From Chamaea fasciata (taxonomy: Eukaryota > Chordata > Aves > Passeriformes > Sylviidae), in NCBI GenBank assembly GCA_029207755.1, contig JARCOQ010000001.1:91871637-91935636 (forward strand): a DNA stretch of 64,000 nt, read 5' to 3'. Below, in pieces: positions 49,158 to 60,065 of the stretch. Under the pieces are notes generated by a model. The model searched no databases and was not told where the DNA came from. It saw only the letters and a program-made list of their open reading frames with translations. Positions within the stretch are counted from its first letter, which is position 1, and each line of letters begins with the position of its first letter. Position numbers and translations under genes: made by a program.

Positions 49158-52100
49158 TTTTCCCTCATTTGCAGAAGATTATCAGGTAACATTTTCTGCT
49201 ATCATTTATTTTAGTCAAAAGTAACTTTCTTAAAACTTAGCTGTTAGTAATATCAAAAGTAAACATACAAGAAGTAAGTTACTAACCTTAACTTGTTTAA
49301 ACCACAATAAATCTGGTAAGACTGTTTGATGAAGAGAATTAAGCCCAAGAATGTGTGCTAGAGGAGCTTGCTTCCTTTAAAATAAAGTTATTTTACTCTT
49401 CAGTTTCATGCTCCATTAATTTGTGTGTGCTCTGATACTCTTTTCTTGACTGTTAATCTCAGATATGTAACCCAGTTTTCCTGATGACCTCTGAAGATTC
49501 AGAGACTCTTGAGTGTTTCTAGCTAGCAGTCTTTTCTCTGGCTTGATTCTTTCCGGAATATAAGCTGGTATAAGTTACTCATGTGTTTGGGGAACTTTGG
49601 CTTTTCCTTAAGGAGTTCTCCTGCTGGTTGAAGTGTTATGGATAGGAATTTGGTGTCTCTCTTATTAAAACAGCCAGAATGATGTTGTCTGGGAGGAAAA
49701 ATGTGATTATGCTGTTGAGGGGTTCATGGCTTGTCTCATTGTATAAAATAAGTCTGACCACTATAAATAATCATCTTTGTTACTATGTATAATTAACATG
49801 TAGCATTGACACGCATTCTCTGATGTATTTGTTGCTGCATTCACTTTAAGGCATGCTCCAGTGTGTGTTCAGCCCTTTTCATTTTGATAGCTATGAACTG
49901 TGACAGAGATGTGAGAGCTTTTAGCACTGAAGTAGCACCATGTGGCTTCCACTTCTGTCCTTGCTTCAGTTTTCACCAATTCATGGATAAACACTGTGTG
50001 TGGGATCTCACTTTCATGCTAGAAGGAGCATCAAAAACCATAGAATCTCTGGAAATGTTAGTTTAAGAGGACTGTGATTTTAGACCATGCAAGTTGTTTA
50101 AAGCTCTCAGTGGATTAAATTGAAGAGTAAAAGGAATGACTGCCTTTGGATGCTACAGTATTTCTGTTCAGCAAATACAATTGTGTTGATGTTAAGTTCA
50201 GAAGGAGGTTATTCTTTAAGAAATACAAAAGCTTATTCAGCGATAAGAATAATTTTCTGCTGCTTGAAATCTTTGCAAATGAAAATAAGCCTCGAAGAGG
50301 GTTTCTTTTTTTCCCCCCCAACATTTATGAATGTAATTTATATGATACATTTTGCAAGTTGAGCAAAATGAAAAATTGCACACTATGCAGGGTTATCACT
50401 GTCTTTAACACAGCATTAATCCTTTTGCTGTTTGTAATACATTTCCAGTGTAGAAGTAGACTGTGATTTAGAATTGTTTACACCGTTGTTTGCAATAAAA
50501 TCTAAGCTGTGATGTACTTCCAGGAGAGGAAACATAAGTATTTCAAAGCTCTTTATTTTATACATCCCGTTAGCTTAAGGAGATCATTTCCACCAGGTGT
50601 AAGTTTCTGAGCTGAGTGTCATAGCCTGGCTGTTTGTTCCATTTTACAGAAATGGTGCGTTGCCGTGACTTTTGGTGTTTGTGTCAGAGTACTTAAGGCT
50701 AACAGGACAGTACTGAGAATTGTAGGTAGGGTACTGCTGTTTTCCACTTGGATTGAAGAAATCTGAGGAAGGCCTGAATTCTCTGAAGTAAAAATGACTG
50801 TACTACAAACTTCATTGGGTGGGAGGAAGTTTGACGCTGGATTTCTTTTTCCCTTAAGACTGTTGCCAATAATACTCTTCGCTCAGACTCTCTAAACTGT
50901 CTAGATAATGTTGGTGAAGACCTTGCCTTTTGCCAGGATGAAAGGCTCACGCACTTACAGATTGATGAAGTGCTTGTATTCAAGATTTATGCCATATGCA
51001 CAGTGAGAGGAACTCCTTCCCCAGACAATAGGAGTTACTTAGTTTTGAGTGGAGGCTGTAAATCAATTAGCTAGAATTTAAAATCACAATTCTTTTTTAA
51101 GCACAAGCTGAGGAGCTTAGGTTACTGCTGAAGTGGCGTCATCAAAATCTTGATTGGAATAGATTCAGGCACGACATTTACATGTTTACAGATGTAAGAG
51201 ATCTATTAACCAAAACCATTAACCAAAATTAATTTAAAAATGAGGTTTGGAGCTCATTCTGTTTTGTAAAGAAATAATATTTTTTAGGAAGTTCTCTAAT
51301 CTTTGATGTAATGTGTACAAATTAATTGGTTGAAAACACTGAATATTTCTCTTATGTTCACTAGATTAATTTTTTTAAACTTCTGGGTTTTCCTGGTGAA
51401 AATTTCCAGAAAGGTTTTCTAGTTAAGCACTTGAGAGATTTTTTTTGGTACGGCTGTGCTGAACCATATTACAAAACAATGATTTTTTTTTTTCAATGTT
51501 CGTTCTACTAGTTAACGTTTCTTAGCTTAATCAATACCAGTTTCACAGTTATATATTGGGTCAAGCTTTACCAAGGAGCACAGCTGACTTCAAATGCTCT
51601 ATGGCTTCCAAATGCTGCAGAAGGATTTTATAGGATTTTTATAGGACAAAAATGTTATTAAACTGAAGTCTTTATTTAAAACCTTACCAATCTAGTAAGT
51701 ATTTTTTTTTTTTTTTTACACTTACTGAATATTGTCATCCATGCTTTAAGTGTCTTAAGCTTATGGAAGACATAGATGTTGGTGAAGAATTCTGTGAATT
51801 AAATGATGTTTGTTAGTGGAAGTTTTTTAGCTGCATTGGGGTGTGTTCTTTTGCTTACATTCATCTCTGCTGTAAAAAAGAATGTTAAAAGCTGGTTGAC
51901 GTGATGCTATAAAACGCAGAGAAAAATCACACCATATAGAACTGAGTGCTTTCCATTGCATAGTATTTAGAAGATAAAAGGATTATGGATTGCTTGTGAT
52001 TGCATGTGTTACATGACCACATTTTGCAGAGATTTGCAAAAGCCTGGATTATAAACTTGTGTGTACTTTAGTGTAAAATTTTAAAAGGTTTTTTAAAAAA

Positions 52101-52672
52101 TACAAGAACAGAAGCTGTTAAAATCATCCTCTCAAAGTGATTCTAGGAATCTTTTCTATTCTGATAGGAACACTATTTGGACTCCTTGAAGTTCTCCATG
52201 ATATTGATGCTTTGAGATGTTAGTGCAGTGCTGATTAATGCCTCAGATGGTTTAGAGGGCTAATTAGCTTTTAGATACTCTATATGTCTTGAGCCCGATC
52301 ATTAGGGACAAGTGTACATTTGATGGCAGTTTTAGAGGAGAAAATATGCCCAGGACATGAGAGACCAACTCTTATATTTCATGACTTCATGTATCTGTAT
52401 TTTAACTCTTTGATGAGGTACAGGTCCCCAGCTATGTAGGCTCCAGGAGCACTGGTGCTTCACAGGCAGTGTTTGCAGACATTGAAAAATCAGTTAAGTT
52501 CATTGCTAAACATACAAGATACACTTTCCTTTGCAAACAAATGCGATCAACCGTTACACTTCACTGATATGGGTAAATAAGGAAGACTTCTGATTTAAAA
52601 AATATAGCTCTCCTGGTAGTTCATGGAATAATGCTTTTACCTTTCTCCTTGTCAACCAAAATGGGGACACAG
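47571..52672. other. Intronic sequence with many T tracts
   Basis: Tracts lie at 48426-48437 (12 T), 48874-48891 (18 T), 49126-49148 (23 T, followed by AAA and 10 more T), 51483-51493 and 51702-51717 (16 T). A 19-base unit containing CTTTATTTATTC is repeated twice at about 47640-47680. No gene or LINE fragment was recognised. A possible pseudo-microexon lies at 49175-49185. Confidence 0.55.
49126..49161 (+). repeat. T homopolymer pair (23 T, AAA, 10 T)
   Basis: This is the longest T tract in the window. It forms a strong pyrimidine tract directly before TCCCTCATTTGCAG, and so before a potential cryptic acceptor. Confidence 0.97.
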
Positions 52673-52955
52673 GTATCATAAAATTGTAGAATATCCAGAG
52701 GTGGAGTGGACCCATAAGTATCATCAAGTCCTGGCCCTGCACAGGACATGCCAAGAGTCACACCATACGCCTGAGAGCTTTGTCCAAATGTTTCTTGAAC
52801 CCTGTCAGGCTTAGTGCTGTGACCACTTCCTGGGGAGCCTGTTCCAGTGCCCAGCCACCCTTTGGGTGAAGAACCTTTTCCTAAGGTTTACTATCCATCC
52901 TAACCTCTCCTGACACATCTTCATACCATTGCCTTGGGTCCTGTCCCTTGGTCTT
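52673..52955 (-). mobile_element. CR1 LINE 3' fragment, minus strand
   Basis: Read on the + strand, ATCATAAAATTGTAGAATAT is the reversed CR1 3' tail. It is followed by CAAGTCCTGGCCCTGCACAG, GCCTGAGAGCTTTGTCCAAA, TGTTTCTTGAACCCTGTCAG, GGGGAGCCTGTTCCAGTGCC and GGGTGAAGAACCTTTTCCTA in the order expected of an antisense CR1 copy. It is truncated at about 52955 (GGGTCCTGTCCCTTGGTC). The subfamily differs from that of the copy at 56624. It is antisense to CDKAL1. Confidence 0.94.
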
Positions 52956-55900
52956 TTTTCAGCATTTTAGAACAAGAACTTGCAGGCATGTGTGACCATC
53001 TGAAGCCTGTTTTAAGAAAATGAAGAACACTGAAAAGGATATACACTTCTCTTCAGACTGCATTGCTGATGTTATCTTTAGTTAAAAAACAAAAGAGGTC
53101 TTCCCTCTCCTCTCAGACTTGGTCAAAACGCATAATTTTAGGAAACCTCTTCAGACAGACTTAATAAAATTAGCAAAAGTAAATCTGGGCTTTCCTAGTG
53201 TTTCTCATGCTGTTTTGCCATATGCTTGCCTTGGGGATGGGGTGTTCTCTTGGGCTCTTGGTGCTGGTGACCTCCTCTTTGCCCAGACCAGCGACAGATA
53301 CAGTAGAAACTGTCAGGAAGATGGAGGCACTGTTTTGGGCTAGAAGTTTCAGGTTTGTTTTATTGCTTAATCAGGGGCTTTAAAGAAGAGATTTTTTGAG
53401 GGATTGGAGACATTTGAGCACACTGTGCTTGGTTTCCTATTATAGGCATGCGCATTAAAAACGTGGTGAAATCTATTTGAAATGTCTTGCCTCTTTTAAC
53501 AGGATGGGGACAATGATTTCTCATGACCAAGTTCCTTCCTTGATTTAGCTTACACTTCAGATTAGTACCTTAACCTCTAGTTTGCCCTCACTGTATTGGA
53601 GGATTTTCTGTTTGCTGTTCAAAAAATAGGCTACTAAATAAAGACTTTAAAAGTCTAATTTGGGTTGTGGTGTGCAAAAGAATAAAATCCATCACTGTGT
53701 ACGTGAATTTAAGGAATGTAAATGGAATCAGGATATTAACAGTTTGTAAGTCAGCATGCCTTCAGGTGGAAAATGCCCCTATGGAGTTTGCCAAAGCAAA
53801 GAGCTGGTGACAATTCCTGAGGAGCTTGTGATTCAAACAGTGGTGAGATAGCAGACAACTGCTGGACACAGCAGCAGTCTGAGACATTGTAGTGTGTTTT
53901 CTTATTACTTCAAACAGTAGGCTGTGTATATTTTCTTGTCCTTGGAACAATATTTATGACTTATCCAAGCAGACTGTGCCCAGTAGTAGACTACTGAAAC
54001 TGAACTTTGTGTTGCAATTAATTTGGGGATGTGCAGTAGGAATCCTTGCTGCTTCTGCCATGTAACATTCGCCTCCCATCTGTTGGGGAATTTCTTGTTC
54101 TTTTCTCGTACTGAGAGGTAACCAAATTACTTGCTCCAGCACTAAAAAGTGCAGGAGATACTAAGAGATTGATTTGCCTCAAATAAGCAATAGCATTACT
54201 GAGAAAGGATGTAGTATTAATTGATGCCTATTGAAATAATGTGGCACAGGATGAGGACAGAGCTCTGCTTGGTTTGGTTTGCCTGCATACAGAAAGTACA
54301 GTCATAAGAGGTGAAAAAGAATGGAATATTTTATTGGTTTTGTTTGTTTTCTGTCCTCCCCTTGCTCCTTTGAGCTTTTAGCTAGTAGACCAGAATGTCT
54401 GAAATACAGTAGAATGATGGAAGGGTGATTCAGTAATACAAATTGTTAGCTGGTTTTTGGTTGGGTTACGTGAGCTTTACAGAATCAGTGTTTTGCATGT
54501 TATGTGTCCCCCTATCTTACCAGATGTTTTGTTTTGCCATCTCAGACAGATGAATTGAGCAGAAAAGGTTAATGCTTTGAGTGCTGGAAACAGGTGGTTG
54601 GTAGCTTTGACTATTTATCTAATTAGCTCCATGTTGGCTGTTGTCCTAGCAGGCCTGACTTTTCCTAGGGAGGGAGCAGAGGAAAACATGCAGAAACTTG
54701 CTGTTGCAGGACTAATACAAAAATCAACATGATCTAAACTTGTCCTTAGTGACAAGTATGATTTCATTTGTTTTTGATTCAAAAGATTATCTACTAATAC
54801 TTTATGTGTGTTTGTCCTAAAACAGAGAATGCTTGCTTGTTCAGGTGAGCTTGAGAGTCAAAAGCATTTTTTCTCATACTTCTGAAAGCATTTTTCTCGT
54901 GGTTGTTAGATGCTAATCCACAAAGAACAAAAATAGTGTTGGTGATTTTTCTCTTTTGTCTGTATTCAACAAAGCTCTTGTTTTTTACACTGAGTTCCAT
55001 TGTAATTCTTGTGTCTGTTTAACAGGCATCTGCAAGGATTGATGGTATATTGAAGTTTTATTGTGGCATATCTAGTCAAGGCACATTGGGATACTACCAA
55101 TGCAGTACAGCAGTTCATGTTTGGCATTGTACACCTCAGCTGCTGATGTGACCCTTGGTGCATCACTCCTGGGAGGGACATGAGCATAGACAACTCTTCC
55201 TTTTGAATTTAACTTTTTATCCAGATTTTTTTCTTTACTTGTAAAATTTTCTTTTTACCTTTCAATAAAAAAAAAAAAAAGGCAGAAACACAGGCCAACG
55301 CCAAGACACAGTTGACAACGGAATTGTTTCATTCCAAGTATGTGTTTGAATTTGAAACTTTCCTAAGAGATAATGTCTGGTAACTACTTTTAAAAGGATA
55401 AATAATCAACTTTTTTCATGTATTGGTTTTACAGCTCCAAGCACAATGGAAACTGATGCTTGTTGGTGCCTCCAGCTACCAACATAACACAAATACTCAC
55501 CAAGAAATTTTATATGTTTACTCCAAGTAGGAAAAAAACTATTGTTTTGCTTGGGTCTATTTTATTTTATTAGCATAACCTCAAGGGAAACTCAGTAGTG
55601 AAGAGGCAAAGGCTCTTTTTTTACAGAAGTACAATGTTAAATAAAATTGTCTAAAATATAGCAAAAGTCATTGTAGAAGGAATCTGTGATTACCTCAATT
55701 CAATTGGGTAGCATGGATTTTTTTTTTTTTCCCCTGAATACTTCATATGCCTGCAGTTTTTATTTTGTCTCTCCCTGTGCTTTTTTAATGTAGCCCATTT
55801 CCACAATAGATGTCTAGTTTGTATGCTTTTCCTTATACCAGTCATTAAATAGGAACATTTACTTTGTGGAGCTGTCAAATTGATACCTGCAACTCCAAAA

Positions 55901-56623
55901 AATGAAAATGAATGAAAAATGTTGTTTAGAGATAGAAAAGATGTAACCGTGGATGCATCCTAAATACAATGGAGAATTTTCTTTCACATCCTTTCAGAAA
56001 AGAATACCATGTTTAATTGAATCCTGAATTCAGATTATCAAACTTCTTATGCAAGGAAAGCTGCAGGAAATGGGATTTTACTTCAGGTTGCTCTTAGCTT
56101 TAGATACTGCCTTTTTAATATGTAATAACTGAACTGAGATAGTTCTTTCAGGTATTTCTTCTTTTCATATTGTTTTTCTTTCTATTAGGAGGAGCTCTCT
56201 TGTTTGGCCAGTACTGGACACATTGGCTAGCTTAGTTATATGAACCAGCAAAGACATTTAAGCTGTTCAAAGGGAAAGACCAAAAATGGAAGTATTTTTG
56301 GAATGGATGAACTTTTACCTGAGAAGTGGAAGTTATGCTTCTTTTGTATTTATGCATGCAAAATTTATGTGGCCTCTTTTGGTCCTATAGCTTGTAATTG
56401 CATTTATAACCTGTGAATTTGACTGTTTATGTATACATGGATGTGACACGTATATACTCAAGCATTATAGAAAACAGGTCAAATGTGTTTTTGCACAGGC
56501 TTTGCGCAAGAGCCTTTCCGCTATGGCTCAGCAGAGTTGCTTCTAATTTAGTCCTGAACTGATATAAATTCAATGTATGGTAAACCTGGAACTTCAGGAT
56601 GTGGTAACTTTGTCCAATTCACT
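52956..56623. other. Intronic sequence without recognisable genes
   Basis: AT-rich unique sequence with a 14-A tract at 55267-55280 directly after an AATAAA, and a 13-T tract at 55718-55730. Small opposite-strand frames have no domains. Confidence 0.5.
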
Positions 56624-57226
56624 ATCACAGAATCACAGAATGGTCTGAATTGGAAGGGACCTTTAGAGGTTACCTCATCTGACCTCCTGCAATGAACAGG
56701 AACCTCTTAAACTAGATCAGAATCCTGTTCAGCCTGGTCTTGAATGTTTCCAGGGATGGATCATCCACCACCTCTCCAAACAACCTCTTTAGTTTAAAAC
56801 CATTACCCTGTGTCCTATCTCAAGAGGTCTTATTACAGAGTCTGTCTCCATCTTTCCTATAAGCCCCTGTTATGTACTGAAAGTCCTCCTTGGAGCCTTC
56901 TTCCCTCCAGGCTGAACAAGCCCAACTCTCTCAGCCTTTCTTCATAGGAGAGGTGCTCCAGACCTCTGGTCATCTTTGTTGCCCCCTCTGAACTCGCTCC
57001 AGCAGGTCCATGTCCTTCCTGTGGTGGAACCCCGGAGCTGGATGCAGCACTGCAGCTGAGGTGTCACCACAGCAGAGCAGAGGGCCAGAATCCAATCCCT
57101 CATCCTGCTGCCCATGCTGCTTTGGATGCAGCCCAGGACACAATTGGCTTTCTGGGCTGCAAGAGCACATTGGTGGCTGAAGTTCAGTATTTCATCCTGC
57201 AGCACCCCAAAATCCCTCCTGGCTTC
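56624..57226 (-). mobile_element. CR1 LINE fragment, minus strand (RT end plus 3' UTR)
   Basis: It starts with the reversed CR1 tail ATCACAGAATCACAGAATGG, then TTGGAAGGGACCTTTAGAGG. It continues through GAACTCGCTCCAGCAGGTCC, ATGTCCTTCCTGTGGTGG and TGGATGCAGCACTGCAGCTG to GCAGCCCAGGACACAATTGG, the reversed end of the RT ORF. The minus-strand frame at 56942-57205 gives residues such as KANCVLGCIQSSMGSR that match the C-terminal region of CR1 ORF2. It is 5' truncated at about 57226. Similarity is better than in the 9245 copy, suggesting a younger insertion. It is antisense to CDKAL1. Confidence 0.96.
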
Positions 57227-59811
57227 CTCTCATCAGGAAAGGGATTATTTGCTTAGTACTTGAAATACATTAGTTTTCAGTGTTAATGGTGTAATGCAAT
57301 GTTAAAATATCTCTTGAGCAACATGTTTTTTAAGTCAACAGTTCACAGTTTTTACATCAAGCAGTGCATGCTCTTGGTTTTGTGGTTTCCATTTGTATTT
57401 CACAAATGACACCAGTTAAGCATGCTTGTTGCAAAATTTTTATGTTAAGCTATTGTGAAATACTACTTAACATATTACAATTATTGTAGGGAGGACATTT
57501 AGTGAGAATAAGCCAGCTATTGCGCACTCTGTTGTTGTGATTCTTTACTGGTGCTGTGGTTGAGATGCAGTGAGCTGATCTTGAATTTCTTGTGGCTGTT
57601 GCTCAGAAACCACTTGCTAAGATGACATTGTCATATTCTAAGAAAATGGTCAGGGAGTATGTTTGGATTGAGGAGAATGGGCTGTAACTGACTTCCTCTA
57701 AGATCCTAAATGATATTGCTTACATAACGAGGTTTCCAGCTGGGAATCACTGCTTGGTGCAATATTTCCATGCAAAGAGAACACAGGGTTGCCCCATTTC
57801 TTTCTCTTTCCCCTGCTCCCTGCTGGAGCTGGTGTGGTGATGCAGCTGCTACCAGCGTCACCCCATGCCAAAGATGTGGCTTTGCTTTGTGGCCTCGTGG
57901 GCAGATGGCAGGTAGCAGGATGGAGAGAGGGAGCAGCTTGATTTTTGTCTTCTCAAAATATGCTTCAAGTAGCTTTAATTGTGGTGATGCTATGTGTTCC
58001 TTTCCCACCTTTGTCTTTTCTGACAGGGACAAGTGCCTGTTTACAGCCTTGGTGCTCTTTGCCTACTGTACTGAGGATTTTAGGTTTGAAATAGAGTTAG
58101 GAAATCATTAGATCACTGTTTGAGGGGTTTTTTTACTTCTTCAGTGCTGACTGGTAATGCTTTTCTCCTTGGTTTCTAATTTTTATATGTTTGTAATAGG
58201 AAGAGGCAAATCTTTTCAGTAAGAATATTTTTTCTTACTTTGACTTGAATGATAATGAGAACATTAACAGGATTATCCTTTTCTTAGCATTGAGATCTGA
58301 AGTTGCACAATGAGAGGTTTTGTTACTGACCCACAGTAAATTTGGATTGTGGTGTTGTTTTTCCTTTGGTTGGCTTTATTTTTTTATAAAGACAATTATC
58401 TATACAGTGATGTGGACACACTGAACCATTAGCCCAACCATCATTTATTCAACTGCACAGGGGTTCAGTTTGCATTTCTGAGGAAAAATATATATTGCTA
58501 TGTGAATGCATACGAAAGGTGAGCATGGCTAGTAGCTATTACTGATTTGTTAGAGTTGTAGCATGTGTCTCTTGGTATTTGCTTTTAAGAGACAGGGAAG
58601 ACTCTGAATTGGAACCTAAAATCCAAGTTGAGGCTATTTGCAGAACCTCTTATTAGATAAGTGATTTCACTTCATCTTTGACTAATACACTGGATCTCAC
58701 GTAGGAATTAATGGCACAGTGCTGTAGTGCAACAAAACCCAATGAAAGATCTGGGGAAAGTGATCATATTTTGGAAAAAGTCTCACTGTTTCATAGCTGT
58801 ATGCAAACAAGTAGGGCTATTTTCCAGGATATCTCTGCAGATGAGGGGAGGAAAAAGATATATTATTGGCTGGGGTTGGTGAACTTGAGTTACACCAGCA
58901 GTAAAAATTATTGTGCTTGTATTTGTATATCTCTGTTAACTGTCCAAGAACTCTGAGACAGGTATGGAAATAAAGCAGTCATCTTCAGTTAGAACAGCTC
59001 TCCATGCCCACAGATGAACAGCTCTGCACTTCTCCTTACTGAGCTGTTCTACAAGGCCATTGCTCTCTGTCATACTGTACAACCTGTCCTTAAGATTGAA
59101 AGGAGAGCTGAGAACATAGGTAGTTCAAAGGCAGATATGCCTTATTCAATACCTTAACCCTGTTTCTGGTACTTGGTCTCCTAGGAATCCCAAGGCTTTA
59201 CAAGATGAACCCGGGTATTAGGAAGGCTTAGGTTAAATCTGGATTGTAAGGAGTTTGTGTCATAGATGGAGAACAAGAAAATACTCAAAAATAGCATAGG
59301 ATCATTGCTTTCTCTAGTGTGTTTAAACAAACTGCTTTAATTAAATTCCTGAAACTATTTAAATATTTTTTTAAATTAACTTAAGCCAAAAATGTTTGTT
59401 TATAGTTTTTGGTATCTGATATACTTATGTTGAATTATTTTGTTCAGGGATATTAGCATCTATGCAGGTTGAGAAGTAAGTACTACTGGAACATACAAGT
59501 ATGTAGGATCAGTAATTCCTAAGGTCTCTTGTCTGTTTTCCTTATCAGAGTCGGTTGTGTTCTGAGCAGTCCCCCATAGCCAAGCAGTAGCTAACTCAAA
59601 TAGTCCCTCTTTACTGTTGTAGGTTATCCAACTTCCTTGTTGCTATTGTGTATGCAAAAAATAGTAGTTCCTCATGTAATTTAAGTAGACTGTATTTGTT
59701 GCTTTACTCCTCTCTGCACATAAGCACGGGCTGGTTGTGCTGATCTGTGCATTCATAATGTCCATAGTTGTCTGCAGAGAAATACAGTGTTTGGCAGTTG
59801 TGGGGTGGAGA
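57227..59811. other. Intronic sequence without recognisable genes
   Basis: Mostly AT-rich. A GC-richer patch at about 57740-57960 carries overlapping 108- and 113-codon frames on opposite strands, with no recognisable domain. No repeat was identified. Confidence 0.5.
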
Positions 59812-59878
59812 ACCCAAAAAAACCCCAAACCCAAATAAACCAGGCCCAGCAAACCCAAACAACAAACCAACCACCCCC
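59812..59878. repeat. A/C-rich low-complexity tract
   Basis: It consists of runs such as AACCCAAAAAAACCCC, AAACCCAAATAAACC and AACAAACCAACCACCCCC. It lies immediately beside the minus-strand CR1 3' end at 59884. It may be a satellite-like expansion next to the CR1 tail, or the end of another repeat. Confidence 0.7.
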
Positions 59879-59883
59879 TTCTT

Positions 59884-59945
59884 AGAATGAATCATGAATG
59901 GCCTGGGTTGGAAGGGACCTTCAAGATCACCTAGTACCAATCCCC
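59884..59945 (-). mobile_element. Very short CR1 3' end, minus strand
   Basis: GAATGAATCATGAATGGCCT, then GGGTTGGAAGGGACCTTCAA and GATCACCTAGTACCAATCCCC is the reversed terminal part of CR1. Only about 60 bases remain, so the copy was severely 5' truncated or later deleted. Confidence 0.88.
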
Positions 59946-60042
59946 AAGTTCTTCTGTACTTGTAATATTGCAATTAGAATAAACACTGCTACATCAAGCA
60001 CTGCAGGTTTGTATATTACTTAAAAATGGTTTTATATGGAAT

Positions 60043-60065
60043 TATATATATATATATATATATAT
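60043..60065. repeat. (TA)n microsatellite
   Basis: 23 bases of uninterrupted alternating T and A, followed by a short imperfect TG/TA run to about 60090. It is likely to be length-polymorphic. Confidence 0.95.

Noticed and set aside
54966..55193. Minus-strand 75-codon frame as a retrocopied gene
   Set aside because: No recognised protein similarity. The poly(A) tract nearby is on the + strand, so orientation does not fit.
56942..57205. 87-codon minus-strand frame as a gene
   Set aside because: It is the CR1 ORF2 C-terminal remnant of the element at 56624-57226.
57706..58111. Opposing 108- and 113-codon frames
   Set aside because: They overlap on opposite strands in a GC-richer patch with no known domains; mutual shadows.
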